From Myxococcales bacterium (GTDB lineage Bacteria; Myxococcota; Polyangia; Polyangiales; Polyangiaceae), in the NCBI GenBank assembly GCA_020430865.1, contig JAGQIY010000988.1:1-11385 (forward strand): a DNA stretch of 11,385 bases. Direction: 5' to 3'. The position numbers and the translations under genes are program-made. The notes beneath the pieces were generated by a model. That model saw only the letters and a list, made by a program, of their open reading frames with translations, was not told the origin of the DNA and did no database searches. Positions 5,447 to 10,298 of this stretch are shown here, piece by piece; position 1 is the first letter of the stretch, and each line of letters begins with the position of its first letter.

Positions 5447-6205
5447 GTGCCCTCCCCCATCCCGAGAACACGCGCAAAGCCTGGTCGTCCGGCAAAGGCC
5501 GACCCGCCGCGGATCCCACACGAAGAGATCGATCGCTTACTCGTCTATGGCGAGATGGTCGAGGTGGAGGGCAAGGAGCCAGAGGTCCACTATCCGACCT
5601 ACCGTCAGCTCGCGGACAAGTACGGCGTTTCGCTGTCGAGCATCGCCGAGTACTCCAAGCGTCATCGATGCCGGAGACGTCGAGGTGAAGCAGCGATGCG
5701 TGTGGCGACGCGGGCTGAGGACAAGCTCGTCGAGAAGCGCGCCAGCAAGCTCGCGATGAACAAGTCGAACGTGCTGGCGATCATCGACGAGTACCTGAAC
5801 CAGTTCAGACAAGCGCTTCAGGAAGGTCGAGTCCGCGTCGACGCAGTCTCCGACTTCAACACCATCATGCGACTGAAGGAGTTCCTCGAGGGCGGCGCAG
5901 ACTCACGGCAAGAGGTGCACACCACGCTGACGCTCGAGCAGCTGCAGCTCAAGCACAAGCAAGCGCTGCAACGGCAGGATGAGGTGGAGAGCGAGCTGAC
6001 TGGAACGGTGGTGAGTCGCAAGCTGGTCGTGACTGAGGGCAAGCCGGCTCCTGCTCGCGACGAAGACGAGAGCGACGAGGAAGACGCTGAACCCGTGCTC
6101 AATGACGTGGACGATGAGGAGTTGGAGGACGATGAGGAGGAGCCGTTCGTGCGGGCTCCCGCATTGCCAGCGCTGAGCCGCGCAAAGTTTCCTAAAGGAA
6201 AGTGA
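5447..6205 (+). CDS. Phage terminase small-subunit-like DNA-binding protein, 252 aa
   Basis: Domain order: a basic N-terminus (RTRAKPGRPAKADPP); a helix-turn-helix at residues 50-75 (YPTYRQLADKYGVSLSSIAE, then YSKRHRC), the 'tyreLAekYGvS.ssI...s..h' pattern found in small terminases; a basic patch; a long helical region (residues 90-190) suited to oligomerisation; and a strongly acidic tail (204-233, runs such as DEDESDEEDAE and DDEELEDDEEE). Small terminase subunits recognise viral DNA to start packaging. The start is a GTG at 5447 with no visible Shine-Dalgarno; no in-frame ATG occurs until codon 34. The partner large subunit, expected directly downstream, is missing, so the protein is probably an orphan. 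The acidic, low-complexity end is unusual for the family. A phage regulatory protein is the alternative. Confidence 0.65.
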   Translation: MPSPIPRTRAKPGRPAKADPPRIPHEEIDRLLVYGEMVEVEGKEPEVHYPTYRQLADKYGVSLSSIAEYSKRHRCRRRRGEAAMRVATRAEDKLVEKRASKLAMNKSNVLAIIDEYLNQFRQALQEGRVRVDAVSDFNTIMRLKEFLEGGADSRQEVHTTLTLEQLQLKHKQALQRQDEVESELTGTVVSRKLVVTEGKPAPARDEDESDEEDAEPVLNDVDDEELEDDEEEPFVRAPALPALSRAKFPKGK

Positions 6206-6212
6206 CCGACGT

Positions 6213-6235
6213 GTCCCCGAGCTGACGCTCGGGAC
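6213..6235 (+). terminator. Hairpin after the terminase-like gene
   Basis: GTCCCCGAGC (6213-6222) and GCTCGGGAC (6227-6235) pair around a TGAC loop with one bulged C, eight bases after the stop at 6205. Only a weak T-rich tail (GCTTTGCTCTT) follows, so termination may be partial. Confidence 0.5.
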
Positions 6236-6262
6236 GCTTTGCTCTTGCGGAGAGAGAAGCCA

Positions 6263-6400
6263 ATGACCCCCCGAAGAGATTTCTCGCGCAACCCACAGGG
6301 AACCAATGTTCGGTTCTTGATCGGTTTTCGTTCGGTTACTCCCCGTCAGCGCGGCACCACGAACGGCCGCTTCGGTCCCATAGTGGCCATTGGGGCCTGA
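6263..6400 (+). CDS. Possible 45-residue peptide or truncated gene start
   Basis: An ATG at 6263 is preceded by a purine-rich GGAGAGAGAAG stretch. The product begins MTPRRDFSRNPQGTNVRFLI and ends at a TGA at 6398. It has no recognisable domain. It stands exactly where the next phage gene should start after the terminase-like gene, so it may be a truncated 5' end of that gene, but the composition does not prove it is coding. Confidence 0.22.
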   Translation: MTPRRDFSRNPQGTNVRFLIGFRSVTPRQRGTTNGRFGPIVAIGA

Positions 6401-6675
6401 GCACGGCGCAGAAATCCCGCAGGAAAACGGCTCAAAACAGCGAGAAAGGCCGGGCTCAATGGCCGCTTTGCTCCGGGGCCCGGGGGGGAGGGTCCCGCTT
6501 CGGACGCGAGGCCGCTTCGAGGGACGGTGCCTGGTGGGCATCGAGGTTGCGACGCGTGCGTTGATGCTGTCGGCTTACTCGATTCGAAAGGGCGCCGTCA
6601 TCAACGAGGCGAGCCACGTCGATTGACTGGCTGGACACTCACGTCCCCCGCCTCCGAGCGAAGCAGCCGAATTGA

Positions 6676-7263
6676 GTGGTCACTCGCACCGGAGATTGGG
6701 CGCGCGCTCGAGCGATGCTGAGCGCCGCGCCCACGCGCCTCAAGGGCGCCATCTCAAAGGCTGTCGCCAAGGAAGCGCACCAGCTTCGAAACGAGATCGC
6801 GCAAGGGCTCACTAACCAAGCTCCCGGCGGTAAGCCCATCCTGCCTCCGTCGGCCTCGACTCTCGCGACCCGCAGGTTCAAGGGCGGTGGAGGGAGCAAG
6901 GCGTTGATCGTCAAAGGCGACCTGCGCAACTCCATCACCGTCCTGCTCAAGGGCGACGAAGCGTTCATCGGCATCTTGAAGAGCGCCCGCTCGAGCAGCG
7001 GCGGCAGCGCCGTCAACGTCGCAGAGATCCAGGAGCTCGGAGGTCCGCCGGTCATCATCCCGATGACGCCGAAGATGCGGCGCTTCCTCTTCGCGATGCT
7101 GCGGAAGTCGGGGCAAGCACCTCGAGGCGGCACCGGCAGCGGCGTCGTGGTCGTTCAGGTGCCCGCCCGTCCTTCCCTGCGGCCCGCGTTCAGCAAGTTC
7201 CGCACGGGAGCGGAGCGCAGGTTCCTGGAGCGGGTGGCGAAGGAGCTAGGATTGGGCTTCTAG
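6676..7263 (+). CDS. Phage tail-completion / virion morphogenesis protein (gpG/HK97-gp10-like), 195 aa
   Basis: Apparently intact. A helical N-terminus (residues 8-45, [20 protein letters not shown]) leads to a flexible glycine-rich loop ([10 protein letters not shown], 67-75), then the family core: [10 protein letters not shown] (81-90), [10 protein letters not shown] (97-106), [20 protein letters not shown] (115-134) and the ending [14 protein letters not shown] (162-175). This 'G.LR.SI ... vG ... iqe.Gg ... p.m..fl ... vPaRPflrpa' order is that of phage tail completion proteins, which cap the tail before joining it to the head. It starts at a GTG directly after an in-frame TGA; no clear ribosome site is seen, suggesting former translational coupling to a lost upstream gene. 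Copy 1 at 1583 is its broken relative. A small weak inverted repeat (TTAGGC/GCCTAA, 7268-7288) follows the stop. Confidence 0.75.
   Translation: MVTRTGDWARARAMLSAAPTRLKGAISKAVAKEAHQLRNEIAQGLTNQAPGGKPILPPSASTLATRRFKGGGGSKALIVKGDLRNSITVLLKGDEAFIGILKSARSSSGGSAVNVAEIQELGGPPVIIPMTPKMRRFLFAMLRKSGQAPRGGTGSGVVVVQVPARPSLRPAFSKFRTGAERRFLERVAKELGLGF
6802..7060 (+). repeat. Duplicated phage block A, copy 2 (partner 1583-1841)
   Basis: The counterpart of 1583-1841, about 91% identical by my count. Similarity to copy 1 continues beyond 7060 in broken form: 7090-7140 is inverted in copy 1, and the last 40-odd bases of the gene match directly again. Confidence 0.85.
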
Positions 7264-7296
7264 TACCTTAGGCGCGCTGCTAGCCTAACCAACGCA

Positions 7297-7859
7297 ATGG
7301 ACTTCGAGCCTTTCGACGCTACCGCCCCATACGATGTCCAGCCGGTGGTGAATGGCACGCCCGCAGATCACCACGTCCGCGGGATGATGTTCAATCGCCT
7401 TCAGAGAGCACTACGCGAAAGCGGACGACGGATCCCGTTCAAGCTTTATCCGCTTCGAGACTACAACGCGCTGATCGTCCGGGCCGCAGAAACGCTATAT
7501 CCCGGCTCCACCATCGGCGAAGGTCTCTGGAACGTTGGAGCATTTGCCGTCAAAGCGTTCGGGGAATCGATGGCCGGGCGAACGTTCTTCACTCTTGCGG
7601 ACGGTGACTTCACGAAGGGATTGCGCCGTCTGCCCAATGCATACGACCTAGTTCAAGACCACGCCGTCTAGAGATCGTCGAGGCCACTGAACAACAAGTG
7701 ATCGTCCGCTTGCGCGACATTTGGCGACCGACCCCGTTTCATGTCGGCCTAATGGATGCCGCCATGGCGTTCTTCAGACGGCGCGGAAGCTTCTCCGTAC
7801 GGGAAGAACGGTTGGGCACTGTGCTGGTCAAGGCGACGGATATCCAGGCGCTCGACTAG
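7297..7859 (+). pseudogene. DUF2378-family (myxobacterial TIGR02265-type) gene with one frameshift
   Basis: The first frame (7297-7671) encodes 124 residues with the DUF2378 pattern: VRGMMFNRLQRAL (28-40), YPLRDYNALIVRAAETLYPG (51-70), STIGEGLWNVGAFAVKAFGE (71-90), GRTFFTLADGD (94-104). The frame then hits TAG at 7669. A shift of one base near 7665-7670 continues the family: LEIVEATEQQVIVRLRDIWR, PTPFHVGLMDAAMAFFRRRG, then a strand pair to a TAG at 7857. Together that is about 187 residues, near the family's usual size. DUF2378 is a paralogous family of Myxococcota with unknown function, so this is a host-type gene inserted among phage genes. A single slip could be a recent mutation or a sequencing error. 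No Shine-Dalgarno precedes the ATG. Confidence 0.8.
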
Positions 7860-7933
7860 CACTAGCGCAGTCATTACGGTCTCGCCTTGGGGCGGCCCTC
7901 CGTGCATAGGCTGACCCAGTTCTCGGCTCAGCT

Positions 7934-8266
7934 TCAGTACAGCTCCACCTCCCACTGCTCGAACGCACGCTCGGGTTGTTTCCCAGTGCAGTAGGCCAGG
8001 ATGTACTCGGCCGCGCGTCGCTCGGCGGCCTTCGCATTCAGCACCACACCATCGTCGTCCAACTCAAGGCAGTTCATGAAGATGGCGTAGGTCGCTTCAA
8101 GCGCACTCGGCTCTTCGAAGATGCACGTGTAGTCGACGTCATCTAGCTGGGGATGCCCAACGGTTCCGTTGGCGATCCAGAACGAGAACAGTCGGACAGC
8201 TCCGCTCAGCGAAGGTGAGACGCGCTTCATCACATCGAGGCTATCAGCGTCCCCGTCCTGAATCAT
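7934..8266 (-). CDS. DUF7677-like small acidic protein, 110 aa
   Basis: A soluble acidic protein. Segments SGAVRLFSFWIANGTVGHPQ, LDDVDYTCIFEEPSALEATY, AIFMNCLELDDDGVVLNAKA and the end PERAFEQWEVELY resemble the DUF7677 family (aromatic 'f.f..aNGT.g.p', a central 'F.n.LelDddG', and a 'pf..WE.EL' terminus). I assign this from memory of the pattern and with caution; function is unknown. Two starts are possible, ATG at 8266 or ATG at 8230; the first lies only two bases from the left edge of duplicated block B, so any promoter for it must lie inside the IPT/TIG gene or the block. It is convergent with the DUF2378 pseudogene. It is complete, with no damage seen. Confidence 0.55.
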   Translation of the reverse strand: MIQDGDADSLDVMKRVSPSLSGAVRLFSFWIANGTVGHPQLDDVDYTCIFEEPSALEATYAIFMNCLELDDDGVVLNAKAAERRAAEYILAYCTGKQPERAFEQWEVELY

Positions 8267-8268
8267 CC

Positions 8269-8380
8269 ACGCCTTTGCCCTGGCGTGGCGGTTCCGACGC
8301 TCAACTCCATCACGCCTTCATCTGGCCCCGCCAGCGGTGGCGACTTGGTGCGTCTGGTCGGAACCAGGTTTGCTGCCGAG
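8269..8380 (+). repeat. Duplicated phage block B, copy 2 (partner 2629-2740)
   Basis: The counterpart of 2629-2740 with about six differences. It carries the 16 bases upstream of the GTG and the first 32 codons of the IPT/TIG gene. Confidence 0.85.
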
Positions 8381-8908
8381 GTTCGAGTTCGCGTCGGGGC
8401 GCAGCTCGCTGTCGTCGTCGGCGTTCGCGATGAAACCGCCGTCAGCGTCGCCGACGTTCGGACTCCCGCAGGCGAGCAAGGGCTCGCGGACGTCGTCCTC
8501 GAGAACCTCGACGCTGGTGGCAAACCAATCCCTGGGGAATCGGCCACGCTGCCGCAAGCGTACCGGTTTCTCCGCACGCCCGTCGCGCCTGAAGCCGACC
8601 TGACGCGCGTCGTCCGCCAGCTCCTCCGTGAGCTGAAGCGTCAGGTGCTCGCGAACGTCTCTACGACGGTCTCGGTCGACTACGACGACAGCCCGAGCGA
8701 CGGCCTGAACATCGTGGCGATGGCCTCGTTGCCGTCGCTGGTCTTGAGCGGCCCCACGCTGCGCGAGAACCGCTTCTACTCGACGAACGAGAGTCATGAA
8801 GACGTAGTGGCCGGAACCGGCGGTCCCGAGCTTCAGCGCCGCAAGACGCCGTTCACGACGGATCTGGTCTTCACGCTCACCGGCACCAGCAACCGCACCG
8901 CGGAGTAA
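8285..8908 (+). CDS. Phage structural protein with IPT/TIG domain, 3' end cut by IS66
   Basis: Residues 3-95 form an IPT/TIG immunoglobulin-like domain: VPTLNSITPSSGPASGGDLV and RLVGTRF, then a strand-rich region (VRVRVGAQLAVVVGVRDETA), TPAGEQGLADVVLENL and AYRFL. This is the classic 'P.i.si.P.sGp.sGG..v.l.Gt.F' repeat, common in phage baseplate and tail decoration proteins. Residues 95-207 (LTRVVRQLLRELKRQVLANV, GLNIVAMASLPSLVLSGPTL, TPFTTDLVFTLTG) belong to no domain I can name. The TAA stop at 8906-8908 lies inside the IS66 left end (GTAACC), so the native C-terminus has been replaced and the frame once continued. The GTG start has no Shine-Dalgarno but is shared with copy 1. The next gene of the phage order, the sheath, is absent here. 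Confidence 0.7.
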   Translation: MAVPTLNSITPSSGPASGGDLVRLVGTRFAAEVRVRVGAQLAVVVGVRDETAVSVADVRTPAGEQGLADVVLENLDAGGKPIPGESATLPQAYRFLRTPVAPEADLTRVVRQLLRELKRQVLANVSTTVSVDYDDSPSDGLNIVAMASLPSLVLSGPTLRENRFYSTNESHEDVVAGTGGPELQRRKTPFTTDLVFTLTGTSNRTAE

Positions 8909-8929
8909 CCGTCCAGGAATGGACGTCTG
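8905..8929 (+). repeat. IS66 left terminal inverted repeat
   Basis: It starts GTAACCGTCCAGGAATGG and pairs with 9661-9685 at 20 of 25 positions. Bases 8906-8908 (TAA) terminate the IPT/TIG frame. Confidence 0.8.
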
Positions 8930-8962
8930 CCCAGCGACCGAGCCAGCTGAGACCATTCGGGG

Positions 8963-9207
8963 GTGACACAGCGTCGGCAATTCTGGGAGAAGCATTCGGA
9001 GATCGAGAGCGGGGCACGAGTGCGTGATGTCGCCCGGCGTCATCATGTCAAGGAGGGGACACTCAGGTGGTATCGCTCGCAGATCCGCAAGGAGCGTGCG
9101 ACTGAGCCTCGATTGCTCAAGCTCGTTGCTCCAGAGCCCGCTTCGGAGACCGCGCTGGTGATCGCCGTTGACGGCATCCGGCTCGAGTTGCCGCGGGCCG
9201 ACACGAA
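8963..9207 (+). pseudogene. tnpA: IS66 OrfA (TnpA) truncated at its 3' end
   Basis: GTG-started: TQRRQFWEKHSEIESGARVR, DVARRHHVKEGTLRWYRSQI, then RLLKLVAPEP and VIAVDGIRLELPRADT. The helix-turn-helix 'ARVRDVARRHHVKEGTLRWY' is the hallmark of the small IS66 DNA-binding protein. The normal last 20 or so residues are gone; the frame runs straight into transposase sequence in the wrong frame. Confidence 0.8.
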
Positions 9208-9540
9208 CCGCGCTCCAAGATGGGAGCCGCCATCCGCTACATCCTCAAGTACCACCAAGAGCTTGGCTGCTTCTTGCGGTTCGCGTCCATTCCCCCCGAC
9301 AACAACAAGGCTGAGGCTGCGCTTCGCCGCATTGCCCTCAGTCGCGTCAACTCGCTGTTCGTGGGAAACGAGAAAGCCGGACACAACCTCGCGGTCCTGC
9401 AGACCCTCGTCATGTCCTGTCACCAACACGGCCACGACCCGGTCGAGTACCTCGGCGACGTCTTGATCCGCGTCCAGACGCACCCAGCGAAGCGCATCGA
9501 GGAACTGCTTCCCCACCGCTGGAAGGCGCCGCAAAGCCAG
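9205..9540 (+). pseudogene. tnpC: IS66 transposase (TnpC) C-terminal remnant
   Basis: Only the last part of the transposase remains: RSKMGAAIRYILKYHQELGC, FLRFASIPPDNNKAEAALRR, IALSRVNSLFVGNEKAGHNL, then ALRR-IAL to the HPAKRIEELLPHRWKAP end. 'IPPDNN.AE.ALR.IAL.R.N.LF.GN..AG' is the catalytic C-terminal signature of IS66 transposases, including the final acidic residue of the active site (the E in KAEAAL). The N-terminal zinc finger and the other catalytic acidic residues are deleted. No stop occurs in this frame inside the element; it stays open past the right repeat to 9960. Confidence 0.85.
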
Positions 9541-9617
9541 GTCCGTACCGCGATCAGGGATGGTCATCTCGCCGCCCCCCGATCGCACGCCTCGCCGGAA
9601 ATTCCTGGACTTCAACC

Positions 9618-9640
9618 GCATCGTGCGGGCCGCACGATGC
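9618..9640. repeat. Perfect 23-base inverted repeat inside the IS66 remnant
   Basis: GCATCGTGCGG and CCGCACGATGC are exact reverse complements around a single G. It lies 45 bases before the right end and could act as a terminator-like hairpin or a structural element of the IS end. Confidence 0.7.
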
Positions 9641-9660
9641 CCTTTAACGCAAGGCTTGAA

Positions 9661-9685
9661 CAGCCGTCGGTACTTGGACGGTTAC
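9661..9685 (-). repeat. IS66 right terminal inverted repeat
   Basis: It ends TACTTGGACGGTTAC on the plus strand and is the partner of 8905-8929. The first 11 terminal bases match the left end exactly. Confidence 0.8.
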
Positions 9686-9688
9686 CTT

Positions 9689-9704
9689 GTGGAACCGGTT
9701 CCAC
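9689..9704. repeat. Perfect 16-bp palindrome next to the IS66 right end
   Basis: GTGGAACCGGTTCCAC is self-complementary over its full length and starts three bases after the element. It could be an operator or a preferred insertion target. The 9686-9769 stretch also reads LVEPVPPAVLDHWELGLSEL then PDETMLH and a TGA, possibly a 3' gene remnant of unknown family. Confidence 0.5.
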
Positions 9705-9772
9705 CAGCGGTGCTGGATCATTGGGAGCTGGGGTTGAGCGAATTGCCCGACGAGACGATGCTGCATTGACGC

Positions 9773-10189
9773 CTAGGGACCAACCCAGGTGCCCTCAATC
9801 GTCATGCAGGCATCGCGCGCCGCCTGCTCGGGAATGTACTCCTCATTATCCCAGATCTCTCCGCAGAACGTCTCGTAGTTCTTCTGGCAACCACCTGACG
9901 CGACCAGGTGATCGCATGGGTCCTCCGACGCAGTCTCGTTGGTTGAGCACAGCTGACTGACCTCCTCGAAGGTCAGACCGCGGAACTCGAGGCAGTGAGT
10001 CGGTGACGTGCAACTTCCACCAACCGGCTCCGTGCAATGATCAACGAGTTGCCCACCCGATCCACCGGAACCGGCCGTTCCACCTGAACCTTGACCACCT
10101 GTGCCACCTGTACCCGATGGCGACGAGTCTTCACTTCCACACCCCGAGAGCAGCGCTAGAGCGCAGAGCCCAACCATGATCGCTTTCAT
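9773..10189 (-). CDS. Small cysteine-rich secreted lipoprotein, 138 aa
   Basis: MKAIMVGLCALALLSGC is a clear lipoprotein signal with lipobox LSGC at residue 17. A Ser/Gly linker (GTGGTGGQGSGGTAGSGGSG) leads to a compact domain with eight further cysteines (VDHCTEP, GSCTSPTHCLEF, QLCSTN, DPCDH, GGCQKN, TFCGE, DACMT), likely four disulfides, which is expected for an exported protein and not for phage structural genes. I know no family for it. The ATG at 10189 is chosen because the signal peptide starts there; the open frame extends 19 codons upstream with a proline-rich, unlikely N-terminus. The plus-strand stop at 9769 lies three bases beyond its own. It is divergent from the fibre-like gene, with about 109 bases between them for promoters. 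It resembles the 4231-5256 lipoprotein only in linker style. Confidence 0.75.
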   Translation of the reverse strand: MKAIMVGLCALALLSGCGSEDSSPSGTGGTGGQGSGGTAGSGGSGGQLVDHCTEPVGGSCTSPTHCLEFRGLTFEEVSQLCSTNETASEDPCDHLVASGGCQKNYETFCGEIWDNEEYIPEQAARDACMTIEGTWVGP

Positions 10190-10298
10190 CGGGGCAGGAT
10201 ACCGACTGCTGAACGGGGCAGGAACGGGATTCGGCCGAAACCGCACGGCAGCCGCATGTTGTCCCCAGCGCCCTGCTCGCCTCGCTTTGCCCTGCTGA

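Larger units (their letters stand above)
6206..6675. other. 470-bp stretch where the large terminase/head genes should be
   Basis: In an intact phage the large terminase and portal would follow here, but no such coding is visible on either strand. It holds a hairpin at 6213-6235, a 45-codon frame (6263-6400), AACCGAAC twice on the minus strand (around 6308-6338, in a TTCGGTT-rich patch), and a G-rich run at 6475-6492 (GGGGCCCGGGGGGGAGGG) that could form a G-quadruplex. A plus-strand frame near 6540-6626 reads ATRALMLSAYSIRKGAVINE, protein-like but unassigned; it may be the tail of a deleted gene. Confidence 0.4.
8905..9685 (+). mobile_element. IS66-family deletion derivative, 781 bp, with both inverted repeats
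   Basis: The ends are inverted repeats, GTAACCGTCCAGGAATGGAC on the left and GTAACCGTCCAAGTACCGAC on the right (reverse complement), 20 of 25 bases identical. Inside are the start of the small IS66 protein (OrfA/TnpA) and the C-terminal part of the transposase TnpC, joined directly near 9205; tnpB and most of tnpC are deleted (full IS66 elements are roughly 2.5 kb). It cannot move by itself but could be mobilised in trans by a full-length relative. IS66 elements usually make 8-bp target duplications; the flanks (ACCGCGGA and CTTGTGGA) agree at only four of eight positions, so either the target copies have diverged or one side was later rearranged. Confidence 0.85.

Noticed and set aside
1583..7263. 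Diversity-generating retroelement or phase-variation cassette linking the two gpG-like copies
   Set aside because: No reverse transcriptase or invertase is encoded, differences are mostly silent and not concentrated at adenines, and the inverted segment has no flanking inverted repeats that I can find.
8897..9693. An 8-bp target-site duplication around the IS66 element
   Set aside because: ACCGCGGA and CTTGTGGA match at only four of eight positions, which is not enough to call.
9560..9769. A 69-codon frame crossing the right end of the IS66 element
   Set aside because: The first part is IS66 end sequence and the last 28 codons are outside it, so it is a fortuitous fusion; the outer part is mentioned only as a possible remnant.
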